Below are positions 56,940-64,000 of a DNA stretch of 64,000 nt, in pieces. Both the position numbers and the translations under genes were made by a program. The stretch's first letter is position 1, and each line of letters begins with the position of its first letter. This DNA comes from Paracoccaceae bacterium (lineage in GTDB: Bacteria > Pseudomonadota > Alphaproteobacteria > Rhodobacterales > Rhodobacteraceae). The stretch lies in NCBI GenBank assembly GCA_009773375.1, contig WRPH01000005.1, forward strand, positions 1-64,000, written 5' to 3'. Under the pieces are notes generated by a model. The model saw only the letters and a program-made list of their open reading frames with translations, had not been told where the DNA came from and did not search any database.

Positions 56940-57737
56940 TCACGCCACCTGATCCAGCCAGTCGCGGAAGGATTCGACCACGGCGTTGTCACTATCCACC
57001 AGATACTGCGGGGCCGGATAGTCGCCTTCATGCACGTCGCGGGCAAAGCGGGACATGGCATCGATGCGCAGGTCTTGCAGGCGGTCGTATTCTGCGGCGA
57101 AGTCGGCGTAGCGCTTGGCATGGCGCGGCATGCGGCCCCGGTTCTGGCCCAGCACATCATCGCTGAACAGATATTGCGCATGCCCGGCAGCCCCTGCCCC
57201 CATCGAGATCAGGAAAAGATTGGTCTTTTCCGCAATCGCCTGGGTGATGGAATGCGGCACCACCTCTATTTCAACTGCGAAAGCACCAGCCGCTTCGGCG
57301 GCTTTGACCTGTTGCCAGACCAGCTTGGCGCTGTCCAAAGTCTTGCCGACCGCCTTGAAGCCCCCAGTCCAGGTGGCTTTGGAGGGGATCAGCCCGACAT
57401 GGCCACAGACCGGCAAACCGTGGTCGGTCATCGCACGGATGGTGGCCATCGATCCCGAGCAATAGAACGCATCCGCGCCATGCTTGAACAGCGGAAACGC
57501 CCATTTCAGGAAATCATCCGCCGTGCCGATTTCATAGAAATTGTCACCGGGGAAGATGAAGGCATCGGGGGCCACTTCACGAAAGCGGCGGTCGAACACC
57601 ATGGCCGGGGGCACCGACAGCAGTTCCACCCCGCCCTTGGCGGCGGCCTCGGCCTCTTCCAGCGTTTCGACGCGCAGCATGGCAAACTGATGCTTGCCGC
57701 GCTGATCGAGCAGGTCTTTGACAGTCAGACGCGCCAT
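56940..57737 (-). CDS. PanB (ketopantoate hydroxymethyltransferase) family protein, divergent
   Basis: The 265-residue TIM-barrel protein aligns by eye with PanB in its second half: GLPVCGHVGLIPSKATWTGGFKAVGKT, GAFAVEIEVVP with the catalytic Glu, and ISMGAGAAGHAQYLFSDDVLGQN. The canonical metal and substrate motifs are replaced: VGDS by SVPP and KLEGG by YCSGS. It is therefore unlikely to make ketopantoate. Relatives include phosphoenolpyruvate/isocitrate-lyase-like aldolases. It is the last gene of a leftward set with MocE- and MocD-like genes, two bases downstream of the ferredoxin gene. I infer an aldol or hydroxymethyl transfer step in that pathway. Confidence 0.8.
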   Translation of the reverse strand: MARLTVKDLLDQRGKHQFAMLRVETLEEAEAAAKGGVELLSVPPAMVFDRRFREVAPDAFIFPGDNFYEIGTADDFLKWAFPLFKHGADAFYCSGSMATIRAMTDHGLPVCGHVGLIPSKATWTGGFKAVGKTLDSAKLVWQQVKAAEAAGAFAVEIEVVPHSITQAIAEKTNLFLISMGAGAAGHAQYLFSDDVLGQNRGRMPRHAKRYADFAAEYDRLQDLRIDAMSRFARDVHEGDYPAPQYLVDSDNAVVESFRDWLDQVA

Positions 57738-57738
57738 G

Positions 57739-58050
57739 TTACGGCACCTCGATCAGGACGCGGTTGCCATCAACCTTGACCGGGAAGGTTTTCAGATTGA
57801 CGCAGACCGGGGCGCGCATTGCCTCGCCGGTGCGGTAATCAAACTGGCCGTTGTGCTTGGGGCATTCGATCATGAAATCCATCACCAACCCGTCGCACAG
57901 ATGCACATGTTCATGGGTGCACATCCCGGCGGTGGCGTAAAACTTGCCATCCACGCCGTGGTAGATCGCATAGGTGGCACCGCCATGATCAAAGCGGATC
58001 AGGTCTTCTTCGTCAATCGCATCGGTGGCGCAGGCGTCAATCCAGGGCAT
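57739..58050 (-). CDS. Rieske-type [2Fe-2S] ferredoxin, MocE-like
   Basis: The 103-residue soluble ferredoxin has Rieske ligands Cys44/His46 (GMCTHEH) and Cys63/His66 (ECPKHNG), with the TG-rich RTGEAMRAPVCVNLKTFPV tail. It matches MocE-type ferredoxins that pass electrons to the MocD oxygenase in rhizopine catabolism. The gene lies four bases downstream of the oxygenase gene and one base upstream of the PanB-like gene, so all three are one operon. The matching reductase (MocF) is not in the window. Confidence 0.88.
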   Translation of the reverse strand: MPWIDACATDAIDEEDLIRFDHGGATYAIYHGVDGKFYATAGMCTHEHVHLCDGLVMDFMIECPKHNGQFDYRTGEAMRAPVCVNLKTFPVKVDGNRVLIEVP

Positions 58051-58054
58051 CGTG

Positions 58055-59146
58055 TTACTCCGCAGCTTTGGGGGCCATCATGCCCGGAACGTATTGGTGA
58101 AAGTCTTCGCGATAGGGTTTTGCGGTGGGCGGCAATTCGCGCTTGAGGAAGTAATCCTCCTGAAACAGCTGGCGTTTCAGTGCGGGCCACATTTCGGCAA
58201 AGCCTTCGGCGATGGAGCGGTTTGGCGCGGGCAGATCGGCCTTGATGGTCTCATGCAGGCGCGGCAGGGCATGGTAGGGCACCATCGGGAACATGTGGTG
58301 TTCGACGTGGTAGTTCATGTTCCAGTAGATGAAGCGGCTGATCGGGTTCATGTAAACTGTGCGGCTGTTCAGGCGGTGGTCGATGACGTTGTCGGCCAGC
58401 CCGCCGTGCTGCAACAGCCCGGTCATGACGTGGTGCCACGCGCCGTAGATGCGCGGCAGACCGATCACCATCAGCGGCAGGATTGACCCCAGCGCAATCG
58501 CCAGTGCGACCGTGGCGGCATAGATCGCCAGATGGATTTGCGCGACGCGCTGCACCTTGGCCCATTCGCTTTGCGGCACGAAGGTCTTCTCGGCTGCCGT
58601 CGGACCGGCGACAGCGTTCCGGATCAGGTTGGGAAAGAAGGTGATCACATCGATGATGCCGAAGAAATTCAGGATCAGCTTGGCCAGCACGGTGGGCCGC
58701 ATCACCGCAATTTCGGGGTCGCGGCCCACGATGTAGGTTTCAGAGTGGTGGCGTGCGTGGCTCCAGCGCCAGGTGGCAGAGTTGCGCATGATCATGAAGG
58801 ACGAGATTTCATAGACGGCGTTGTTCATCCATGGCGTGCGAAAGGCGGTGCCGTGGCTGCATTCATGCCAGCGCGAATCGGAGGCCGAGCCGTAAAGCAC
58901 GCCGTAGGCCAGCCAGAACGGTAGCGACCACAAGGTCGGCCACAGCGCGATGCCTGCCCCGGCGAAAGCGATCATCAGGCCGTAAAGCAGCACCGTGTCG
59001 CGAATGGCCGGGCTGTCGCTGCGCGCCATCAGATCTTTCATCACCTTGCGCGGCACGTCGGTGTGATACCACTCGGCCGCTGTCAGACCGCTTTCGACCG
59101 CGCGCTTGGCGTCGGCACCAAAGGGGCTGTAATCCCGCTGTCCCAT
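58055..59146 (-). CDS. Fatty acid desaturase-like membrane di-iron oxygenase, MocD-like
   Basis: The 363-residue membrane protein has the three histidine boxes of the desaturase/hydroxylase family: H94-ECS-H98, H130-ARHH134 and H280-VEHH284, with the extra QHGGLADN...DHR segment near 246-260. Hydrophobic helices surround the boxes. Coupled to a Rieske ferredoxin, it most resembles MocD of rhizobia, proposed to remove the methyl group of rhizopine (3-O-methyl-scyllo-inosamine). ATG 59146 follows GGGAGGA. A general alkane or lipid desaturase is the alternative, but the catabolic neighbours favour substrate demethylation. Confidence 0.82.
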   Translation of the reverse strand: MGQRDYSPFGADAKRAVESGLTAAEWYHTDVPRKVMKDLMARSDSPAIRDTVLLYGLMIAFAGAGIALWPTLWSLPFWLAYGVLYGSASDSRWHECSHGTAFRTPWMNNAVYEISSFMIMRNSATWRWSHARHHSETYIVGRDPEIAVMRPTVLAKLILNFFGIIDVITFFPNLIRNAVAGPTAAEKTFVPQSEWAKVQRVAQIHLAIYAATVALAIALGSILPLMVIGLPRIYGAWHHVMTGLLQHGGLADNVIDHRLNSRTVYMNPISRFIYWNMNYHVEHHMFPMVPYHALPRLHETIKADLPAPNRSIAEGFAEMWPALKRQLFQEDYFLKRELPPTAKPYREDFHQYVPGMMAPKAAE

Positions 59147-59292
59147 ATCGTCCTCCCTCTCTGAGGTGCCCGCTGTCGGGCCTGTCTGTCGATAGACTGC
59201 AAAGGTGTGATTCACCAAGAGGCCGCCTTGCAAGTTTCATCAAAAACTATCAGAATTGCCACAATAATGATGTTGTTTCGTCAGGATATTAC

Positions 59293-60324
59293 ATGACCCG
59301 CCGCCCAACCATCCACGATGTCGCCCGCGAGGCGGGGGTTTCCACCGCCACGGTGGACCGGGTGCTGAACGCCCGCGAAAAGGTACGCGAAGACACCGCC
59401 CGCAGGGTCTACGAGGCGGCGCGACTGGTCGGCTATCACGCGACGCCGCTGATCGGGCAACGGGTGCAGATGGATCTGCCGCGGCTGCGGCTGGGCGTGG
59501 TGTTGCACAAGGAAAAGCAGGCGTTTTACCAGACCTTCAAGACCGAGATCGAACGTGCCGTCGCCCAGGCCACGGGCTTGCGCGCGTCAGCGATCATCGA
59601 GTTTGCGCCGTCGCAAACCCCTGCGGACTTTGCCGCGCTGATGGATGGGCTGGCGACCCGCGTCGATGCCGTGGCCGCGACGGCTGTCACGCATCCGGAA
59701 GTGACCGAAGCCGTCTTGCGGCTGAATGCCAAAGGTATCCCGTGTTTCGCGCTGCTGAACGATTTTGCCCAAGGCGTGCGGCAAAACTATCTTGGGCTGA
59801 ATAATATGAAGATCGGCCGGATTGCGGCGCATCTGATCGCGATTTCCAGCCATCAGGCGGGCAAGATCGCGGTGTTTGTCGGCGGCTATCGCTGGCACGG
59901 GCATGAGCTGCGCGAAACCGGGTTTCGCAGTTATTTCCGCGAATATGCGCCGCAGTTCACGGTGCTGGATACGCTGGTCAACCTTGAGACCCGGCAGTTG
60001 ACCTATGAGGCGACGCTGGACCTGCTGAACCGTCACCCTGATCTGCGCGGGATCTATTGCGCGGGCGGCGGGATGGAGGGGGCGATTGCAGCGCTGCGCG
60101 AGGTGCGCCAACCCGGCGAGGTGACGCTGGTTGTCAACGAATTGACCCCCGAAAGCCGCGCGGCGCTGATTTCGCGCTATGTCGGCATGGCGATTGCCAC
60201 GCCACTGGGCAAGCTGTGCGCCGACCTTGTGACGGTGGCGGCGGAAGCCGTGCGCGACGGAATCACCCCGCTACAGGGCCAACATTTCCTGCAACCCGAC
60301 CTGTATCTGCCGGAATCGGTATGA
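59293..60324 (+). CDS. LacI family transcriptional regulator
   Basis: The 343-residue regulator has the LacI helix-turn-helix and hinge (PTIHDVAREAGVSTATVDRVLN, residues about 5-26) and a periplasmic-binding-protein-like effector domain. The STATVDRVLN variant of the usual VSRVLN is common in LacI proteins controlling cyclitol and sugar import. ATG 59293 gives the family's N-terminus; the longer frame runs through the divergent oxygenase gene. It sits between the two arms of the locus and probably represses both until a pathway sugar binds. Confidence 0.9.
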   Translation: MTRRPTIHDVAREAGVSTATVDRVLNAREKVREDTARRVYEAARLVGYHATPLIGQRVQMDLPRLRLGVVLHKEKQAFYQTFKTEIERAVAQATGLRASAIIEFAPSQTPADFAALMDGLATRVDAVAATAVTHPEVTEAVLRLNAKGIPCFALLNDFAQGVRQNYLGLNNMKIGRIAAHLIAISSHQAGKIAVFVGGYRWHGHELRETGFRSYFREYAPQFTVLDTLVNLETRQLTYEATLDLLNRHPDLRGIYCAGGGMEGAIAALREVRQPGEVTLVVNELTPESRAALISRYVGMAIATPLGKLCADLVTVAAEAVRDGITPLQGQHFLQPDLYLPESV

Positions 60325-60327
60325 TTC

Positions 60328-60375
60328 TGATGTAAATCACATCATGTCGTCATGGCATTCACATCATTTCTGATG
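60328..60375. promoter_or_regulatory. Candidate LacI-type operators
   Basis: Two dyads lie in the 134-bp gap before the isomerase gene: TGATGT-5-ACATCA (60328-60344) and CATCA-4-TGATG (60362-60375). Both share the TGATG half-site. The same TGATGT also occurs at 59268-59273 in the gap upstream of the LacI gene. This recurrence on both sides of the regulator gene supports shared control, though binding is inferred. Confidence 0.45.
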
Positions 60376-60458
60376 GAAAAACCTATGCGCTGAATTGACC
60401 TATTGAAATTCTCGTAACATGGTCTGGCCTCAACACCGCACGGATGGGAGACCAAGCG

Positions 60459-61277
60459 ATGACAGCTTTCGCACTGAACCACATGACGGTCGCCCGTCTG
60501 AACTATGTCCAGCTTCTGGACCTTGCCGCAGCTTTGGGCTGCATTGGCGTCGAGGTGCGCAACGACCTGCGGCAGCCGCTGTTTGATGGCATGGGCCCGG
60601 CAGAAGCAGGCGCATTGGCCCGCGCCAAGGGGCTGCGGCTTTTGGCGGTGGCCGAGGTCAAGCGCTTCAATGACTGGTCCGATGACAAGGCCGCCGAGGC
60701 GCTGGCGCTGATGCAGATTGCCAAGGCGGCAGGGGCAGAGGCGGTCAGCCTGATCCCGCGCAATGACAATCTGGGCATGGGCAACGGCGAGCGGCAAGCC
60801 GCACTGCGTGTTGCGCTGAAGGCGCTGAAACCGATGCTGGAGGATCACGGTCTGGTCGGTATGGTCGAGCCGCTGGGTTTCGAGATTTGCGCGCTGCGCT
60901 ACAAATCCGAAGCTGTCGAGGCGATTGAGGCGATTGGCGGCAAGGGCCGGTTCAAGCTGGTGCATGACACCTTCCACCACACGCTGGCGCATGGCGGGGC
61001 GTTTTTCCCCGAGCATACCGGCATCATCCATATCTCGGGCGTGGTAGACAAGGCCGTGACGATTGGCCAGATGACCGATGCGCACCGGGTTCTGGTGGAT
61101 GGTGCCGACCGTCTGGGCAACATCGACCAGATCGCAGCGCTGCAGGCGCTGGGCTACGGCGGTCCGGTCAGCTTTGAGGCCTTTGCGCCACAGGTCCATG
61201 CCAGCACGCATCCGCAGGCCGATCTTGCCGCGTCGATCCAGTTCATCCGCGAGGCAATGCAAAAACGCGCCGCTTAG
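60459..61277 (+). CDS. TIM-barrel sugar isomerase/epimerase (IolE/MocC-like)
   Basis: The 272-residue protein is an AP endonuclease-2 family TIM barrel (xylose isomerase-like). It shows LLDLAAALGCIGVEVRND at residues about 19-36, a central LVGMVEPLGFE with a metal-binding Glu, and LVHDTFHH with Asp/His ligands. The family includes inosose dehydratase IolE, MocC, hydroxypyruvate isomerase and tagatose epimerases. ATG 60459 follows GGGAGA. It is the first rightward gene of the sugar locus and likely isomerises or dehydrates the imported cyclitol or sugar. Confidence 0.85.
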   Translation: MTAFALNHMTVARLNYVQLLDLAAALGCIGVEVRNDLRQPLFDGMGPAEAGALARAKGLRLLAVAEVKRFNDWSDDKAAEALALMQIAKAAGAEAVSLIPRNDNLGMGNGERQAALRVALKALKPMLEDHGLVGMVEPLGFEICALRYKSEAVEAIEAIGGKGRFKLVHDTFHHTLAHGGAFFPEHTGIIHISGVVDKAVTIGQMTDAHRVLVDGADRLGNIDQIAALQALGYGGPVSFEAFAPQVHASTHPQADLAASIQFIREAMQKRAA

Positions 61278-61414
61278 TGCGAATCGTTGCGTCTTGTGTC
61301 GTTTTGCAATTTATGTTGCGCGACGGCTGCCACGGCGGCCCGAAAGAATTGCCGCGTTCTACGCGGTCCGGCAGGAGGAGCGAGGCAAGCCGGGCCTCGC
61401 ACAGGGAGAGAAAC

Positions 61415-62353
61415 ATGAAGAAATACGTTTTTGCAGGCGTCGTCGCCCTTATGGGCACCAGCGCAATGGCCGACGGTATCGGTGTGTCGATGGCCAAGTT
61501 TGACGACAACTTTCTGACCGTTCTGCGCAACGGCATTCAGACCCAGGCCGATGCGGCCGGTCTGAAAGTGCAGATTGAAGATGCGCAGAATGATGTGGCC
61601 AAGCAGTTGGACCAGATCAACAACTTCATCGCCTCGGGCGTGTCGTCGATCATCGTCAACCCGGTGGATACCAGCGCCACGCAAGCGATGTCGGACGCCG
61701 CCGCTGCTGCCAACATCCCGCTGGTTTATGTGAACCGTCAGCCGATCAACGTTGACACCATGCCGGACAATCAGGCTTTCGTGGCGTCGAACGAAGTGGA
61801 CTCTGGCACGCTGGAAACCATCGAGGTCTGCAACCAGCTGAAGGCCGCCGGCAAGGACAAGGCATCGGTCTATGTGATGATGGGCGAGCTTTCCAACCAG
61901 GCCGCCGTGCAGCGCACCGCCGACATCCATGATGTGATGGCGGCTGGCAAATGCTCGGTCGAACTGACCATCATCGACGAGCAGACCGCCAACTGGTCGC
62001 GCGACGAAGCGCAGAACATGATGACCAACTGGCTGTCCTCGGGCACCGCGTTTGATGGCGTGATCGCCAACAACGACGAAATGGCCATCGGTGCCATTCA
62101 GGCGATGAAGGCCGCAGGCATTGATATGGCGACCGTCGTGGTCGGCGGTATCGACGCGACGCAAGACGCTTTAGCTGCGATGCAGGCCGGTGATCTGGAC
62201 GTGACGGTGTTCCAGAACGCGGCAGGGCAAGGTGCGGGCGCGTTGGACGCCGCCACCAAGCTGGCTGCGGGCGAAGCGGTTGAGCAGAAGGTCTATATCC
62301 CGTTCGAACTGGTGACCCCGGCGAACGTGGCAGATTACGCCGCCAAGAACTAA
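61415..62353 (+). CDS. Sugar/cyclitol ABC substrate-binding protein (MocB/IbpA-like)
   Basis: The 312-residue periplasmic protein has a signal peptide (residues 1-19, ending SAMA before DG) and a type I sugar-binding fold. Its opening GIGVSMAKFDDNFLTVLRNGI and the loop FIASGVSSIIVNPVDTSAT are very close to inositol- and rhizopine-binding proteins rather than ribose or xylose ones (recalled pattern). NNDEMAIGAIQAMKAAG near residue 228 forms part of the pocket. A GGGAGAG site precedes ATG 61415. It feeds the permease and ATPase encoded next. Confidence 0.88.
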   Translation: MKKYVFAGVVALMGTSAMADGIGVSMAKFDDNFLTVLRNGIQTQADAAGLKVQIEDAQNDVAKQLDQINNFIASGVSSIIVNPVDTSATQAMSDAAAAANIPLVYVNRQPINVDTMPDNQAFVASNEVDSGTLETIEVCNQLKAAGKDKASVYVMMGELSNQAAVQRTADIHDVMAAGKCSVELTIIDEQTANWSRDEAQNMMTNWLSSGTAFDGVIANNDEMAIGAIQAMKAAGIDMATVVVGGIDATQDALAAMQAGDLDVTVFQNAAGQGAGALDAATKLAAGEAVEQKVYIPFELVTPANVADYAAKN

Positions 62354-62431
62354 GCGATCCGTTTTGCAGACCTGTGACGGGGCGGCGGTCTTTTGCCGCC
62401 CCGCTTTATGCCGACCCAGAAAGGGAACCCC

Positions 62432-63502
62432 ATGGCACAGACATCACATGGCATCGGAGGCCTGACCTACGATCCTGCCAAGAAAGCAAGGCCGCCGGAA
62501 CTGAACGTGTTGATGGCGCTTGTGCTGATCACCGCCGCGTTCGAGTTGATCGGGCGGGTGTTTCTGGGCGACAGCTTTTTGTTCAACACCCGCGATAACG
62601 TCGAAGGCATCTTCAACTGGCAGCGGCTGAACATCATCATTCTGCAGGTTTCGATTGTTGGCATCATTGCTCTGGGCGTGACGCAGGTGATCATCTCGGG
62701 CGGGATTGATCTGTCGTCGGGGTCGATCGTCGGGGCGACGGCGATGATCGCGATGAGCTTTGCACAGACCGAACTGGTCAACGGCAACCCGAACCCGAAA
62801 GCGATTTTCGGCGACTGGGCGATGGATTTGCCGGTGATCGTGCCGGTGCTGGTCGGGCTTGGCTGCGGGCTGATGGCCGGATTTGTCAACGGCGCGTTGG
62901 TGGCATACACGCGCATCCCACCGTTCATTGCCACGCTGGGCATGATGGTTTTCGCGCGCGGGCTGTCGCGCTGGTGGTCGAACGGCAACCCGGTGTCTTT
63001 CCCGACCGAAGGCTATGCGGCGATTGGCAAGGGCATGATGCCCGTGGTGATTTTCGTGTCGCTGGCGATCCTGTTCCACCTGATCCTGACCCAGACCAAA
63101 TACGGCAAACATTGCTATGCGGTGGGGTCAAACGAGCAGGCCAGCCGGATGTCGGGGATCAAGGTCAACAACCACAAGGTCTTGGTCTATAGCATCGCCG
63201 GGATGCTGGCCGCTTTGGCTGCGGTGGTGCTGTCATCCAAGAACCTGACCGCACAGGCGGGCATGGGGGTGATGTATGAACTGGACGCCATCGCCATGGC
63301 GGTGATTGGCGGCATCAGCCTGCAGGGCGGGCGCGGGTCTATCCTGGGCACGGTGCTGGGCGCGCTGATTTTCGGGGTGATCATCTCGGGGTTCACCTTT
63401 CTGAAACTCGACGCCTATTATCAGGAAATGGTGAAGGGCGTGATCATCGTCGGTGCCGTGGTGCTGGACCAGTGGCGTCAACAGAAGCGGGGGCGGGGGT
63501 AA
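62432..63502 (+). CDS. Sugar ABC transporter permease (CUT2/RbsC-like)
   Basis: The 356-residue inner-membrane permease has about ten hydrophobic segments and CUT2 family motifs, GVTQVIISGGIDLSSGSIVGA near residue 95 and YAVGSNEQASRMSGIKV near residue 240, which couples to the ATPase. MYELDAIAMAVIGGISLQGGRGS follows. ATG 62432 has an AAAGGGA site. In this family a single permease gene works as a homodimer with a double-domain ATPase, whose gene follows four bases later. Confidence 0.92.
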   Translation: MAQTSHGIGGLTYDPAKKARPPELNVLMALVLITAAFELIGRVFLGDSFLFNTRDNVEGIFNWQRLNIIILQVSIVGIIALGVTQVIISGGIDLSSGSIVGATAMIAMSFAQTELVNGNPNPKAIFGDWAMDLPVIVPVLVGLGCGLMAGFVNGALVAYTRIPPFIATLGMMVFARGLSRWWSNGNPVSFPTEGYAAIGKGMMPVVIFVSLAILFHLILTQTKYGKHCYAVGSNEQASRMSGIKVNNHKVLVYSIAGMLAALAAVVLSSKNLTAQAGMGVMYELDAIAMAVIGGISLQGGRGSILGTVLGALIFGVIISGFTFLKLDAYYQEMVKGVIIVGAVVLDQWRQQKRGRG

Positions 63503-63506
63503 AGCC

Positions 63507-64000
63507 ATGAGCAACATCATTCTTGAAACCCGCGGCCTGACCAAACACTACGGCGGCGTGCATGCGCTGTCGGATGCCAACTTCATCCTGCACAAGGGCG
63601 ATCATGGGCGACAACGGCGCGGGAAAATCGACTTTCGTGCGGCAGTTGACCGGGGTTGAACAGCCGACGCGTGGCCAGATCGTCTTTGACGGGGTGGAAC
63701 ACAGCTTTGCCAGCCCGATCGAGGCGCGCGAGGCCGGGATTGAAACCGTGTTCCAGAACCTTGCGCTGGCCGATGATCTGGATGTGCCGTCGAACCTGTT
63801 TCTGGGCCGCGAGAAGTTCCGCTTCAAATTCGGCCCGTTCTCGGTGCTGGACAAAAAGGCGATGCGCGATGCGACGACGCAGGCTTTGATCAAGACCGGG
63901 GTGAAAATCCCCAACCTGATGAACACCATCCGCAACATGTCGGGCGGGCAGCGCCAATGCGTGGCCATCGCCCGCACCGCCGCCTTCAAATCCAAGCTGG
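63507..64000 (+). pseudogene. Sugar ABC transporter ATPase, frameshifted and cut by the window end
   Basis: The gene starts at ATG 63507 with SNIILETRGLTKHYGGVHALSDANFILHKGD, the N-terminus of CUT2 sugar ATPases. At about 63598-63603 the frame shifts. The original frame reaches TGA at 63657-63659. A second frame opens at 63604 with MGDNGAGKSTFVRQLTGVE (Walker A) and continues uninterrupted to 64000, including ETVFQNLALADDL and MSGGQRQCVAIART. The family normally reads about five extra residues (GEHVAIMGDNG) at the junction, so 11 bases seem to be missing. It is either a real pseudogene or an assembly error; the rest of the gene is beyond the window. Confidence 0.82.

Overview
The window is GC-rich chromosomal DNA from an alphaproteobacterium, most likely family Rhodobacteraceae (order Rhodobacterales). 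The lineage call rests on several things read together: a CcrM-type GANTC methyltransferase, ChvG/ChvI next to pckA and a minimal HprK/HPr/EIIA phosphorelay, a methylsuccinyl-CoA dehydrogenase of the ethylmalonyl-CoA pathway with etfBA and a hydroxybutyryl-CoA dehydrogenase, and small families common in that group (DUF6473, DUF2125, DUF4170, TIGR04076, TIGR03862). No rRNA, tRNA, CRISPR array, insertion sequence or prophage was seen. Coding density is high, and many neighbouring genes overlap by ATGA or TGATG.

Layout. 1-117: end of an amidohydrolase (PhnM-like). 179-8754: a branched-chain-type ABC importer locus. A GntR regulator, two small conserved proteins, an aldo/keto reductase and the binding protein run leftward; livGFHM and an FAD oxidoreductase run rightward. 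8763-12195: a LysR regulator and a divergent two-component Rieske oxygenase resembling glycine betaine monooxygenase GbcAB. 12327-17761: 3-hydroxybutyryl-CoA dehydrogenase, etfBA, cobalamin adenosyltransferase and small proteins. 18444-20747: parC. 20783-26081: the leftward run chvI-chvG-hprK-rapZ-EIIA(Man)-ptsH-acyltransferase, divergent from pckA (26437-28035). 28191-41380: TSUP permease, mcd, an SDR gene broken by a stop codon, RNase R, a flavoprotein, an MscS channel, crotonase/SDR, a DUF2125 protein and pmbA. 41384-52211: inositol-phosphatase family protein, DEAD-box helicase, a membrane-anchored winged-helix protein with a small secreted partner, rnhB, ccrM, a LuxR-type HTH fragment coupled to alkB, mutY, a DciA-like protein and a DsbA-like protein. 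52213-56819: CoA-transferase, KDG kinase, DUF4170, waaA and lpxK.

56940-64000 is the most interesting region. It resembles a rhizopine (moc)-type catabolic locus: a MocD-like membrane di-iron oxygenase, a MocE-like Rieske ferredoxin and a divergent PanB-family protein run leftward; a LacI regulator, a TIM-barrel isomerase and a CUT2-type sugar/cyclitol ABC importer run rightward. I infer uptake and oxidative O-demethylation of a methylated sugar or cyclitol, with the PanB-like enzyme possibly handling the released C1 unit. The last gene, the ABC ATPase, has a frameshift just before its Walker A motif and runs off the window end.

Regulatory structure includes a perfect DnaA box between two GANTC sites upstream of ccrM, a 20-bp-spaced direct repeat between chvI and pckA, a GntR operator candidate, the same 16-bp palindrome directly after two unrelated stop codons, and clusters of hairpins that look like dispersed Rhodobacteraceae 3'-end elements.
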